A stretch of 64,000 nucleotides of DNA from Ariolimax columbianus (GCA_036924085.1 JAVGWX010000007.1:72865948-72929947); one strand, 5' to 3'. Numbered from the stretch's first letter, positions 1-9,973 are shown. Notes: generated by a model from the sequence alone, not told the origin. Made by a program: numbers and translations.

Positions 1-494
1 TGACATGCATATAGGCTTTGACTTGTACCAGTTTATGTCTGGATGTCACCGATAGCAATCCCAACATGTACCGCATCAGCACAATCGGGGTATCTCTAGT
101 GCAGCCCAGAACCAGTCGTATACCTTCATTCTGGATGCGATCCAACTTTACACACTGTGTTCTTGATAGTGTGAGGATGCCCAGTCCGTAATCTATAACA
201 CACAACACGAGCTGACGAAATAGGACGAACAGGAGGTGTTGTTCCAGTTTGGCAGCAGCCATGGTCTTAAGTGCTCCTAACCCCTCGCTTACATCTTTGT
301 ACGATATGGTCAACATGCACTTATAGGAGAGACTGCGAAAAAATGTCACTCACAGGTATTTCAACCTGTCACACATGTCAATAATGTCAATGCAATAATC
401 AACTGTGATGCCCGGAAGTTCAGCTATTACTATGGAATTATTCAAAGAGTACCACATCATGCAGGCCTTGTTCTGATTGATCTTAGAGCTTGAG
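1..494 (-). pseudogene. Non-LTR retrotransposon RT C-terminal fragment, degraded
   Basis: Reading the minus strand gives an RT thumb-like stretch: GLGALKTMAAAKLEQ, then LVLCVIDYGLGILTL, then LDRIQNEGIRLVLG and a following SRHKL. This is the usual 'R.vLeYG...l..lq..alR.i.G' region after the RT catalytic core of LINE elements. It belongs to a different family from the LINE-alpha copies to its right. The frame is kept over most of 1-330 and degrades toward 494. The copy runs off the left edge of the window and stops where the minisatellite at 497 begins. No catalytic motif lies in the visible part. Assignment as a LINE remnant is fairly sure; the clade is not determined. Confidence 0.65.
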
Positions 495-496
495 TC

Positions 497-590
497 GCCG
501 TACAATAAAACACCGAATTGAAGAGGTGCTCAATACAACACCAACGATATTGATTAGGTGCTCAATAAAACACCAACGGTATTGATGATG
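497..590. repeat. Minisatellite, left arm (about 28-32 bp units)
   Basis: About three units built on the core GTGCTCAATAAAACACCAA, alternating with GGTATTGAT. The same two unit types resume at 8865-9185, beyond both LINE-alpha copies. I read these as two arms of one array split by retrotransposon insertion. Confidence 0.8.
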
Positions 591-3061
591 TCTTCTTCTT
601 CTTCTTCTTCTTCGTACGCTGTCAAACGTCAACCTGTATTTATTCGAAGAAAGCAGCGGTTATCCTGAGGCTGTCGACACTGTCATAGAGCTTGTCTAGT
701 GTTGCCACTGGTAATGGCCACATGTGCTTTCTCTGGCCCTCGTATATCGGGCAGTTTTGCAGCAGATGTTCAGCGGTCATTTTCCCTATACCACAAGTGC
801 ATTAATCAGTGCCACCTATCTTCAATTTATTGAATAGGTGGTACCTCAGTCTGTTGTGGTCTGTGCGGAGTCTGAAGACCACGACCTGCTCTCTTCTGTT
901 CAACTGGTAGTAGGCATCGTTTTTTGAGTAGCCAGTATGTTCTGTTTCCCATTTGGCCATGTATCTGGCCCTAATGAGCCGTTTGGACTCTTCGTAGGTC
1001 ACACTAGAATCTGGTTGTGGTAGTCTTGCACCTTCTTTTGCCAGTCTTCCTCCTCGTTGCTTTGGATGTTACAGTTGGATGGAACTCACTGTACCACTAC
1101 TTTTTTGGTGCGAACTGCTGGCATAGTTGACAGAGTACTGCTCTTAAATCATTAAGTTCAGTATTTTTCTGGCTTTTTAGTGCTGTAACTACGGCCAGAG
1201 CATCTGTAAACAGGACTATCTGGCTTTCATTGCTTTCGCCTGTCAGCATTGCTTCTCCTGCAGCCCTCAGTGCCTCTGCCTCCGCTCTGAAATTGCTTGA
1301 GAATTTTCCAGTTGCCACTGACGGCGTTGTTTTTCTACCATTTGGTAGGCTCAGGAATACCCCTGCCCCTCCGTTCTGTGTTGTGTTTGTTACAGAACCG
1401 TCGGTGTATGCATGGGTCCAGTCCATGATTGGGTAGTTTTCGGTTGTGTACCTTAGGGTTATGTCTCTTCTTTCTTTTTCAGTCTGGCTGTTCTTGTTTC
1501 CAATACCTGGTATATTTTCTACCACCTCCGGAATGATATGCTGCTTCCAGGTGGGTTTGCGTACAGTAGGGATGGTCTTTGGTATTGTTACGGTGTTCAT
1601 AGGGTCTTCGCTCAACTTTGCATTGGCTATTTCTACAAAGTTTCTCCGCTTTAGCTTCCCATTTCCAAATCTATTTAGTCTCTGATGCATTGGATGGTTT
1701 ATCTTCTAAGTCTTCTAAGTTTCTCTGCTTGCTGTTAGGCTCTGCAGTCTCTTCTGTCGGTCATGGATTGCAGATTTGTAATCTTTTCAAGTTCTACAAT
1801 TGCCGTTAACTTCATCACTCCTGTTATGACTCTCATGGCTTGGTTTTGAAGTTTGCTAATTTTATCAAAGTTCGCCTTTGCTGCTGTTGTCCATGTCGCA
1901 ATGCCATACTCGAGAACTGGTCTCACTCTTCCAGTGTACAGTTTCTTTAGTATTCTTTGGTCTGCTTCCCAGCTTATGCCAGCAAGTTTCCTCATGATTG
2001 CCATTCTTTGTCTGGCTCTCATTCGGTTTCTCTCGATCTGACTTTTCCATGTCATGCGCCGATCAAATGTGACTCCCAAGTAGTTTGGGTTGTCGTTTGG
2101 CCGCAGGTATTTGCTGTTAAGACTTATTTTGGTGTTCTGTGGTTTATTTGAAAGAGAGAATATCGTACATATTGTTTTTTCCTCGTTTATTTTTACCAGC
2201 CATGAGTTCGCCAACTCCTCCAACGATGTTAGGGCCTGCTGCATCCGATTGCTTGCTACGGTGAGATTGTTTTCAGAGGTCCACATAGCCAATCCTCTGC
2301 AAACATGGAGCTGTGAACTTTTCTTGATATATTTTCTGTGAAGCTGTTTATATACACAAGGAAAAGTGTGGGTGACAGTACCCAATCCGCTACTGTATGC
2401 TTTTTCTCCTGGTAAGCATCCTCTATTTCCTGGTCTATGAGAGTGATCTGGTCCTCAGTGGATCTGTGCTGTCTAAAACCTGCTTGCTGTGGAATTAGTA
2501 TGTGTTTTTCTTCCAGATACCACATCAGTCTGGTGTTTATCATACGCTCCATCAGTTTTCCTACACAGGCTCAGTAGACTGATGGGCCTGTTTCAATTTG
2601 GATCTGTTCTATCTTTTTCTTTCTTTGGTACTAGTATAAGTACAGCATCTTTCCATGCCTGAGGTACAATTCCCCTTTTCCAGCTTTGGTTCAGGACTGA
2701 TAGTAACTTCCTTTTTGCTGTTTGGCCCAAACCCATCAGCATTTCGTTTGTTACTCCATCTTTTCCGGGCGATTTCTTTTTCTTTAAAGTTCTTATGGCC
2801 TCATCCATTTCATTCATTGTTAGGTTTGCCATCTTGTGCTCCTCTGGTGCCATCTTGATGTTATCGTGGCTCTTTTGTTCTTCACTAATGCCTGCATGCC
2901 TGTCTGTAGGGACATCAATGTGGTTTGCTCTGGCATAATGTTCTATAAAGGCGTTTACTGCTTTTTTTCCAGTAAGCATTTTGTCGCCCTGCTTGGTGGT
3001 AATTTTTTTATTTGATGGTGTTTCGTCATTCATGGCTCTGACTAAATTCCATAGTTTGTTC
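591..3061 (-). mobile_element. LINE-alpha, old copy, 3' part
   Basis: This is the 3' two-thirds of an older LINE-alpha insertion on the minus strand. It starts at a (TTC)n tract (591-614), which is the (GAA)n tail of the element, and runs up through the RNase H and RT regions to 3061. There a younger full-length copy interrupts it. The 5' remainder continues at 7852-8864. The outer flanks show TGATGATG at 583-590 and TGATGAGG at 8865-8872. This resembles an 8-bp TSD with one mismatch, but it falls in a tandem repeat and so is not independent proof. Its 3' sequence (…QVDV-like end) places it in the subfamily shared by the copies at 17175, 48127 and 58795. Confidence 0.88.
616..3061 (-). pseudogene. 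LINE-alpha pol, broken: RT, RNase H and C-terminal Cys-His motif
   Basis: Relic of the RT/RNase H polyprotein, broken into several frames. The stretch 3060-2593 holds the linker and RT N-terminus (SPGKDGVTNEMLMGLG, AWKDAVLILVPKK). A frameshift follows at about 2590. The stretch 2552-2256 holds QQAGFRQHRSTEDQ but lacks about 63 codons relative to the intact copy, from RT motif A (VDLEKAFD) to the QGVPQGG motif. The catalytic FADD box is altered to FAED. The stretch 2385-1735 holds the thumb (YLGVTFDRRMTWKSQI, VRPVLEYG). The stretch 1690-1097 is RNase H with YTDGS, NFRAEAEALRAA and LFTDAL. The stretch 1002-802 carries the C-terminal region and meets a stop where the intact copy has Glu before the Cys-His motif. 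It cannot encode a working enzyme. Confidence 0.88.
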
Positions 3062-3073
3062 CCTTCTTTATCT
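3062..3073. repeat. Target-site duplication, left copy (12 bp)
   Basis: CCTTCTTTATCT, identical to 7840-7851. It lies between the interrupted old LINE-alpha sequence and the (TTC)n tail of the younger copy. Together they bracket the full-length insertion. The last bases are compatible with the TTC tail, so the boundary may shift by a base or two. Confidence 0.85.
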
Positions 3074-3095
3074 TCTTCTTCTTCTGCGTACACAG

Positions 3096-6000
3096 TCAGA
3101 CAGTAACCATTATTTTCTCGAAAAAAGCGGCGGTCATCCTGAGACTCTCGCCACTACCATAGAGCTTGTCTTGCAGTTCCACTGGCAATGGCCACATCTG
3201 CTCTCTCTGATCCTCGTATGTCGGGCAGTTCTGCAGCAGATGTTCAGTGGTCATTTTACCAGTACCGCACGGGCATTCGTCGGTACACCCTATCTTCAAT
3301 TTGTTGAAGAGGTGGTACCTCAGTCTGTTGTGGCCAGTGCGAAGTCTGAAGACAACGACCTGCTCTCTTCGGTTCAACTGGTAATAGGCATCGTTTTTGG
3401 TGTAACCAGTATGTTCGGTTTCCCATTTGGACATGTACCTGGCTTTGATAAGCCGTTTTGACTCTTCGTACGTCATTCTGGTATCTATTTGTGGTAGCCT
3501 TGCACCTTCTTTTGCCAGTCTGTCTGCTTCCTCGTTGCCTTGGATGTTGCAGTGTGACGGAACCCACTGTACCACTACCCTTTTTGGTGCGGACTGTTGG
3601 CACAGTTTGCAGAGTGCTGCTCTTAAGTCATTAAGCTCAGTGTTTTTCTGGCTTTTTAGCGCTGTGACTACTTCGAGAGCATCTGTCAGCAGGACTATAT
3701 GGCTCTCATTTTCACTGTGTGTTACCATTTCTTCCACTGCCGCCCTCAGTGCCTCTGCCTCTGCTCTGAAATTGCTCGTGTACTTACCAGTAGCGAATGA
3801 CAGTGTTATTTTTCTGCCATTTGGTAGGTTCAGGAATGCTCCTGCCCCTCCGTTCTGTGTAGTGTTTGTTACAGAACCGTCGGTGTATGCATGGGTCCAG
3901 TCCATGCTTGGGTAGCTTTTCGTTATGAAGCTTAAGGTAGTGTCTCTCCTTTCTTTTTCGGTCTGGCAGTTTTTGTTTGCAATACCTGGTATATTTTCTA
4001 CCACCTCTGGAAATATATCCTGCCTCCAAGTAGGTTTTCGTACAGTAGTGATGGGTTTTGGTGTTGTTAGTGCGTTTATGGGATCTTCGTGCATCTTTGC
4101 TTTGGCTATTTCTGCAAAGTTTCTCCGCTTTAGTTTCCCAGTTCCCAAATTGTTTAGCCTCTGGTACATTGGATGGTCCGTCAGTCTTCGGAGTTTCTCT
4201 GACTGCAGCTGGGCTCTGCAGTCTCTTCTGTCGGTCATGGATTGCAGTTTTGTAATCTTTTCAAGTTCTACAATTGGCGTTGACTTCATTCCACCAGTTA
4301 TGATTCTCATAGCTTGGTTTTGAAGTTTGTTAACTTTATCGAAGTTCGCCTTCGCTGCTGTTGTCCATGCCGCGATGCCATACTCGAGAACTGGTCTCAC
4401 TCTTCCAGTGTACAGTTTCTTTAGTATGCCTTCGTCTGCTCCCCAGCTTGTGCCAGCAAGTTTCCTCATGATCGCCATTCTTTCTCTGGCTTTCATTCGG
4501 TTTCTCTCAATCTGACTTTTCCATGTCATGCGCCGATCAAATGTGACTCCCAGATAGGTTGGGTTGTCGTTTGGCTGCAGGATTTTGCCATTTAGGCTTA
4601 ATTTGGTACTTTGGGGTTTTAATGAGAGCGAGAATATTGTGCACGTGGTTTTCTCCTCGTTTATTTTGACCAGCCATGAGTTCGCCCACTCTTCCAGCGA
4701 TGTTAGGGCCGTTTGCATCCGATTTCTTGCTATGGTGAGATTCTTTTCAGAGGTCCACATAGCCAGATCGTCTGCAAACATTGAGCTATGGACTCTTCTT
4801 GGTATATTCTCTGTAATATCGTTTATATATACCAGGAAGAGTGTGGGTGACAGTACTCCCCCTTGGGGTACTCCCTGCTCGAGTGTCACCTTTTTGCTCA
4901 TCTGCCCTTGTACTTGGACTCTGGCCGTTCTTTGTTTGAGGTAGTGGTTGATCCACTTGTACATCTTCCCACAAACATCACTTCTTCTTAGCTTGACTCT
5001 AAGTCCATCCTTCCAGACTTTGTCAAATGCCTTTTCCAGATCCACCCAAACAGCTACTGTGTGTTTCTGTGCCTGGTAGGCATCTTCTATCTCCAGGGCT
5101 ATGAGGATGACCTGGTCCTCAGTGGATCTGTGCTGTCTAAAGCCGGCTTGCTGTGGAATTAGTATTCGTTTTTCTTCCAGATGCCACATCAGTCTGGTGT
5201 TTATCATCCGTTCCATCAGCTTGCCGACACAGCTCAGTAGGCTTATGGGCCTGTATCCATTCGGATCTGTTTTGTCCTTTCCTGTTTTTGGTACTGGTAC
5301 CAGTATTGCATCTTTCCATGCCTGGGGTACAATACCCCTTTTCCAGCTTTGGTTCAGGACTGATAGTAGTTTTTCCTTCGCTGTTTGGCCCAGCCCCATC
5401 AGCATTTCGTTTGTTATCCCGTCTTTTCCGGGAGATTTCCTTCTCTTTAGTGTTCTCATAGCCTCTTCCATTTCGCGCATTGTTAGTTTGGCCATCATGT
5501 GCTCTTCAGGAGCCGTATTTATGTTTTCGTGCCCCTTTAGCTCTTCGCTAATGTCTGTATGCTTATCTGCAGGGACCTCGATGTGGTTTGCTCTGGCATA
5601 GTGATCGACAAAGGCGTTTGCGGCTTTCTTACCTGTGATCAAGTTCTCGCCTTGCTTGATAGTAATTTGTTTATTTGACGGGGTTTCGTCGTTCATGGCT
5701 CTGACTAGCTTCCATAGCTTGTTCCCTTCTTTGTCCAGGTTTAAACTTTCCGTTTTATTTTTCCAACTTTCTCTTGCTGTTTGCTTGAGAGTGTGTTTGT
5801 ACTTCGCCGCGGCGGCTTTGAGGGCGATGTTTGCCTCCACGGATTTTTCTCGTTCTGCCATGTTCCTCGCATTAGTTACTGCATCTTCCACTTTCTGTAA
5901 CTCATCATTCCAGTAGGGCTTATAGTTTTTCCTAGCTCCTCTTGGGATGGTTTCAGTGGCGGCTTGCATTATTGCCTTGCTTAGGCTCTCTACCATGGGC

Positions 6001-7004
6001 TTCATTTTGGTGTTTCGTGTGTTGATGGTTTCACACAGCCCATCTGTCAGGATTGCAAATCTGTCCCAGTCGGCTCGTTTGTAATTCCAACGTGGGAGCG
6101 GTTTTGTTTCCTGTGGGCCTACTTCCATGTCAATGGTTAGCCTGATCGGCCTGTGGTCGCTACCTGCCAGTTGGTTTAGCACCTGGCGGTCTATTTTATA
6201 GTGTATGTCCTGTGTGGAGAAGGCCAAATCTGGAGTCGAGGTGGTATGCCATGTTCTTGAATAGAAGCTAGGGCTATCCTCCGGCCTATTGATTAGGGAG
6301 AGATTTGCATCTATCTCCCAATCTTCCACTTCGTCACCTCTACTGTCTGTGTCAGAGTATCCCCATCTCTCCGAGTGGCTGTTGAAATCTCCAACTACTA
6401 TGCAGTTGGAGTCTCTGACCTCCATACTCGAGAGCGATAGGTCTCTGTTTGGTGGTCCGTACAGATTGAAAATGCGGAGTTTCGTCTCTAGAGCCATTAT
6501 GTCAACTCCTACAATTTCTGCTTGTCCGGTGTGATTGACAGGTACCGCGCTACTCGGTATGCTGTTTCTGGTCAGTATCAGGACCCCTCCTTTGTGACCT
6601 TCTCTATCTAGACGGAAGGTCTGGTATCCTCTGATTGAGAATTTATGGTTATTGTTGAGGTGCGTTTCCTGGATACATGCCACGTCAATCTTACCTTCAT
6701 GCAGGTGGTGTGTTAGGGAAAGTTTTTTGTTAATGACTCCCTCCGCATTCCACTGTAGTATTCTGAGGGTCTTGAAGTTTTGGCCAATAGACGTTACCCC
6801 ATAGCCATGTGCCTTGACTCCACGACACATGGGTGGGTGACCACCAGTAGTCAAGGGTGGGCCCCTTCGAGGCGTGAGGCCCGGCGCTATCGCTGCCTGG
6901 CGGGTCTCCTCAGGATGAGCGCCATACGTTTTTCGAATAGGTTGTGCTGCCATCATACTGTGATTTACGTTGCACTGTTTTGTTAGGCTTGCGGCCCCGT
7001 ACAT
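3096..7004 (-). CDS. LINE-alpha polyprotein: EEP endonuclease, reverse transcriptase, RNase H
   Basis: A 1302-residue ORF with no internal stop. Residues 1-77 are unassigned and basic/Pro-Gly rich. The EEP endonuclease is at about 78-300: QWNAEG from Q84, IQETH, GDFNSH with D206-N208, TPDLAFS and SDHRPI with D283-H284. This domain nicks target DNA. A Lys/Ala-rich linker follows. The RT is at about 555-830: NGYRPISLLS (Y584), QQAGFRQHRSTEDQ, motif A VDLEKAFD (D655), QGVPQGGVLSP (Q710) and FADD (743-746). The RNase H is at about 1036-1170 with D1042 (YTDGS), E1082, D1108 and H1151/D1161 (SHCNIQGNEEAD). A C-x-C-x8-H-x4-C motif spans 1244-1260. All expected catalytic residues are present, so the protein looks potentially active. 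The chosen Met is the first in frame. Translation could instead start nearer the EEP domain, since residues 1-77 have no recognised fold. Confidence 0.92.
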   Translation of the reverse strand: MYGAASLTKQCNVNHSMMAAQPIRKTYGAHPEETRQAAIAPGLTPRRGPPLTTGGHPPMCRGVKAHGYGVTSIGQNFKTLRILQWNAEGVINKKLSLTHHLHEGKIDVACIQETHLNNNHKFSIRGYQTFRLDREGHKGGVLILTRNSIPSSAVPVNHTGQAEIVGVDIMALETKLRIFNLYGPPNRDLSLSSMEVRDSNCIVVGDFNSHSERWGYSDTDSRGDEVEDWEIDANLSLINRPEDSPSFYSRTWHTTSTPDLAFSTQDIHYKIDRQVLNQLAGSDHRPIRLTIDMEVGPQETKPLPRWNYKRADWDRFAILTDGLCETINTRNTKMKPMVESLSKAIMQAATETIPRGARKNYKPYWNDELQKVEDAVTNARNMAEREKSVEANIALKAAAAKYKHTLKQTARESWKNKTESLNLDKEGNKLWKLVRAMNDETPSNKQITIKQGENLITGKKAANAFVDHYARANHIEVPADKHTDISEELKGHENINTAPEEHMMAKLTMREMEEAMRTLKRRKSPGKDGITNEMLMGLGQTAKEKLLSVLNQSWKRGIVPQAWKDAILVPVPKTGKDKTDPNGYRPISLLSCVGKLMERMINTRLMWHLEEKRILIPQQAGFRQHRSTEDQVILIALEIEDAYQAQKHTVAVWVDLEKAFDKVWKDGLRVKLRRSDVCGKMYKWINHYLKQRTARVQVQGQMSKKVTLEQGVPQGGVLSPTLFLVYINDITENIPRRVHSSMFADDLAMWTSEKNLTIARNRMQTALTSLEEWANSWLVKINEEKTTCTIFSLSLKPQSTKLSLNGKILQPNDNPTYLGVTFDRRMTWKSQIERNRMKARERMAIMRKLAGTSWGADEGILKKLYTGRVRPVLEYGIAAWTTAAKANFDKVNKLQNQAMRIITGGMKSTPIVELEKITKLQSMTDRRDCRAQLQSEKLRRLTDHPMYQRLNNLGTGKLKRRNFAEIAKAKMHEDPINALTTPKPITTVRKPTWRQDIFPEVVENIPGIANKNCQTEKERRDTTLSFITKSYPSMDWTHAYTDGSVTNTTQNGGAGAFLNLPNGRKITLSFATGKYTSNFRAEAEALRAAVEEMVTHSENESHIVLLTDALEVVTALKSQKNTELNDLRAALCKLCQQSAPKRVVVQWVPSHCNIQGNEEADRLAKEGARLPQIDTRMTYEESKRLIKARYMSKWETEHTGYTKNDAYYQLNRREQVVVFRLRTGHNRLRYHLFNKLKIGCTDECPCGTGKMTTEHLLQNCPTYEDQREQMWPLPVELQDKLYGSGESLRMTAAFFEKIMVTV

Positions 7005-7839
7005 CCGATTTCAACAGGCGTTTCTGTAGGGATGCCCTCCTTAGCCTTTGGCTGTCCCCAGCCTATCTGCAAGGCAGCAGTTGTTTACGATCAGAGTTTT
7101 CTCTCCTATGGAAGTTGTCTTTCCAGACTATCGAGTCTTCACTACTCGTGTCTATAGGGTGCAATGATGGTATGTGATATATGAGATGGACTGGTTTACC
7201 CGGAAGAGAGGCAGTCCAGTGTGTCTGTATCCCAGGATCGTCACGTCCTGCCAGAAACGTAGCATTTGCATGTGAGTGGGGTATCTCTTTTTCCCTTTAT
7301 TTTCTTGGCTTCTATGCAGGGATGGTACGCCTAGCATTCCCCGCCACCTGGGGTGTTGACACAGTGGGGCAGGTGTGCAATGTCCGCTGGTCTGCATCTC
7401 TTCTGCGTCCAGCATGATAGTTATGGCTGATAACGTACAGAGGTAGATATCGTAACCGGAGTGCATTTAGCCAGAGGACAAGCCTGGTAATGTCACAGAG
7501 ATGTTGATCGCCTGGTGTGCGGACAACTCTCATGGTCAGTGGTTGAGTCTTGACAGTTCACAGTGTGGTGGCTGCTCTACTGTTTTCGACACCCCGACCA
7601 GGTTCTAAGTCTTTGGTTGGTGTTTTTCGCACCCCATCGCCGTATAGGGTGAGTATCAAGCAGTTTTCCGCCCGCTTTGATTTGCGGGCGGCAAGGACCT
7701 CTTACTGTGGCTCTACCTGATAGGGCTGGGGCGCAAGCCCCAGGTCCCGAGCATGTAGGAGCCTCCCATTGCAGTGGTGCTGAGATTTTGGGCGGGATTG
7801 CGGCTTTCAAGGGTTCGGCCGTAATCCCCCACATGGTAA
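7005..7839 (-). other. 5' leader of LINE-alpha, no ORF1 seen
   Basis: The sequence upstream of the pol ORF up to the 5' junction of the element. I-group and Jockey-type LINEs normally carry a gag-like ORF1 with CCHC knuckles here. I see none. The longest frames are 104 codons (7466-7152), 85 codons (7834-7577, starting six bases from the 5' end, Pro/Ala/Gly rich) and 73 codons (7533-7312), and none shows a CCHC or coiled-coil pattern. The leader presumably holds the internal promoter, but I cannot point to specific sites. Confidence 0.7.
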
Positions 7840-7851
7840 CCTTCTTTATCT
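7840..7851. repeat. Target-site duplication, right copy (12 bp)
   Basis: CCTTCTTTATCT, identical to 3062-3073. Immediately to its right the old LINE-alpha coding sequence resumes at the codon boundary where it was cut. Confidence 0.85.
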
Positions 7852-8864
7852 AAAATTGGGGCTTTCTGTTTTGTTTTTCCAGCTGTTTCTTGTTTTTTGG
7901 TTTAGTGTTCTTTTGTATTTCGCCGTGATGGCCTTGAGGGCCATATTTGCCTCCATAGATTGTTCTCTCTCTGTCATGTTCCTAGCAAGTGAGACTTCAT
8001 CCTCCGCTTTCTGCAGTTCATCATTCCAATATGGCTTGTAATTTTTCCTTGCCCCTCTTGGGATGGTTTCGGTGGCTACTTGCAGTATTGCTTTGCTTAG
8101 GCTTTCCCCCATAGGTTTCATATTGTTATTTCGTGTACTGATAGTTTCACACAGTCCATCTGTCAGCATTGCAAATCTGACCCAGTCGACTCGTTTATAG
8201 TTCCAACGTGGGAGCGGTTTTATTTCCTGTGGGCCTACTTCCATATCAATTTCTAGCCTAATTGGCCTGTGGTCGCTACCTGCCAATTGGTTGAGCACCT
8301 GGCGGTCTATTTTGTGGTGGATATCCCTCGTGGAAAAGGCCAAGTCTGGGGTGGAGGTGGTATGCCATGTTCTAGAATAGAGGCTAGGGCTGTCCTCCAG
8401 CCTATTGATAAGATAGAGATTTGTGTCTATCTCCCAGTCTACCACTTCTCACCTCTGTTGTCTGTGTCCGAATATCCGCATATCTTCGAGTGGCTGTTGA
8501 AGTCTCCAAATACTAGGCAGCTGGAGTCCTTGATTTCCATACTCGAGAGCGACAGGTCTTTGTTTGGTAGGCCATACAGGTTGAAGATGCGGATCTTCGT
8601 TTCTTGTGTCATTATGTCGACTCCTACAATTTCTGCTTGTCCGGTGTGATTAACAGCTACTCGGTATGCAGTTACGTGTCAGTATCAGGACCCCTCCTTT
8701 ATGACCTTCTCTATCAAGTTGGAAGGTCTGGTATCCTCTGATTGAGAATTTGTGGTTGTTGTTGAGGTGCGTTTCTTGGATACATGCCACGTCAATCTTA
8801 CCTTCATGCAGCTGATGTGTTAGGGAAATCTTTTTGTTAATGACTCCCTCCGCATTCCACTGTA
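7852..8864 (-). pseudogene. LINE-alpha, old copy, 5' part: EEP endonuclease fragment
   Basis: The other half of the element at 591-3061. A 199-codon frame (8445-7846) covers the C-terminal half of the EEP domain: TPDLAFS, GSDHRPI, then the linker with KNYKPYWNDELQKAEDE and SWKNKTESP. In the intact copy the next residues are DKEGNKLW, and these are exactly what remains at 3060 on the other side of the insertion. A single-base deletion near 8447 shifts the frame. Further right, GDFN-region and N-terminal EEP homology continues out of frame to 8864, where the copy is 5'-truncated within the QWNAEG codons. This half abuts the minisatellite at 8865. Confidence 0.87.
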
Positions 8865-9185
8865 TGATGAGGTGTTCAATAAAACACTAACGGTATTGAT
8901 CTGGTGCTCAATAAAAAAAACTAAATTGATGAGGTGCTCAATAAAACAGCAAATTCATGAGAAGCTCAATAAAATACCAAATTGATGAAGTGCTCAATAA
9001 AAAACCAACGGTATTGATGAGGTGTTCAATAAAACAGCAAATTGATGAGGTGCTTAATAAACGACCAATTTGATGAAGTGCTCAATAAAACACAAACGGT
9101 ATTGATTAGGTGTTCAATAAAATACCAAATTGATGATGTGCTCAATAAAACACCAACGGTATTGATGAGGTGCTCAATAAAACAT
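8865..9185. repeat. Minisatellite, right arm (28-bp and 32-bp unit types)
   Basis: About ten units of a core GAGGTGCTCAATAAAAC. Some units are followed by ACCAACGGTATTGAT and others by a shorter AGCAAATTGAT-type ending. The two unit types are interspersed. This continues the left arm at 497-590. Confidence 0.85.
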
Positions 9186-9973
9186 TAGTTTGAAAGTGTC
9201 TAAATAAACATCAATCGTATAGTCAAGTATACAAAATACACAAGACATCCGACGCTATTATCAATCCATGTTACAAATGTGACTACTTTACAACATATAT
9301 GTATTTCTACAAGTCCCAGAGAGTATTGGCTAGTAGTGAGACGATAAGAGTATTATCAAATGTCTCGAACAACTAGCATCTGCCGACAACGACTCCACTG
9401 CATTGTGAAAACTTCGGGGGAGGGTAGGACTACGGGAGTAAACCCAGACAGAAAATCCGGAGTGGTAACAATTAAAGGCGGATGGTTTCAAAATTGCGAA
9501 CTCATTCCGGCAGATCCTGCAGCTGAACTGGTGCCAAATTTTCATGTTTTGCATTCCTTTTGATTACACCAGCGAGGCCGAGAGGGGGATACTGCAGTTT
9601 GGGCAGCCCAGGGTCTCAATATTCAGCGCCCAGGCTTGCGCCCTGAAAGACTACTCACATGGTGCCACGCGCATTGTCTGCAAAGACTGAGACGCCTCTG
9701 AATGAATTAATGTATTTCTGTATGACATCTGAGGCATCCTGAACTAACCGTCTACATCACAATTGGGTTTCTCCTGACGCATCCACGCTCAGTTCCTCTC
9801 ATCAGGTAACTATTAACAAAACCAGAGACACACCCATCTTAGTTTCAGTTCATCTCGCACACTTCAGTTCCTCTCGCCAACTAGCTATTAAAACAGTCCA
9901 CTACACTCATTCATCTTAAGGTACGGAGAGTTCAGATAAAAATCAAACAAAAAATTAATCAATTGCCCATTTC
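9186..9973. other. No recognised feature
   Basis: Mixed-composition sequence. About 9360-9720 is more GC-rich than its surroundings (GAGGCCGAGAGGGGG, AGCGCCCAGGCTTGCGCCC). It may be a relic of a dispersed repeat, but I see no second copy in the window. No coding signal is supported. Confidence 0.4.

Larger units (their letters stand above)
3074..7839 (-). mobile_element. Full-length LINE-alpha (I-group-like non-LTR retrotransposon)
   Basis: A 4.77-kb element on the minus strand between perfect 12-bp TSDs. In element order it has an 835-bp 5' leader (7839-7005), one ORF (7004-3096), a very short 3' UTR of about a dozen bases (CTGTGTACGCAG), and a short (GAA)n tail ending at the left TSD. It is inserted inside an older copy of its own family. 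The EEP-RT-RNase H order and the simple-repeat tail fit the I group of APE-type LINEs. That clade assignment comes from domain content, not from a tree. The intact ORF and identical TSDs suggest a recent insertion. Confidence 0.9.

Noticed and set aside
2593..3093. A reading frame starting MYAEEEED as an independent gene
   Set aside because: Its first codons come from the tail of the neighbouring LINE copy; the rest is the interrupted old LINE-alpha.
6780..7004. Residues 1-77 of the LINE-alpha protein as a zinc-binding gag-like domain
   Set aside because: Only scattered Cys and His (for example HSMM, HPPMCRG); no CCHC spacing.
6990..7045. A roughly 25-bp match between the LINE-alpha leader (ACATCCGATTTCAACAGGCG) and SINE-A (ACATTCGATTTCAGCAGGCG)
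   Set aside because: Too short and isolated; flanks do not align, so common origin is not supported by what I can see.
497..9185. CRISPR-like array
   Set aside because: The units are contiguous tandem repeats without unique spacers, in an animal genome context.
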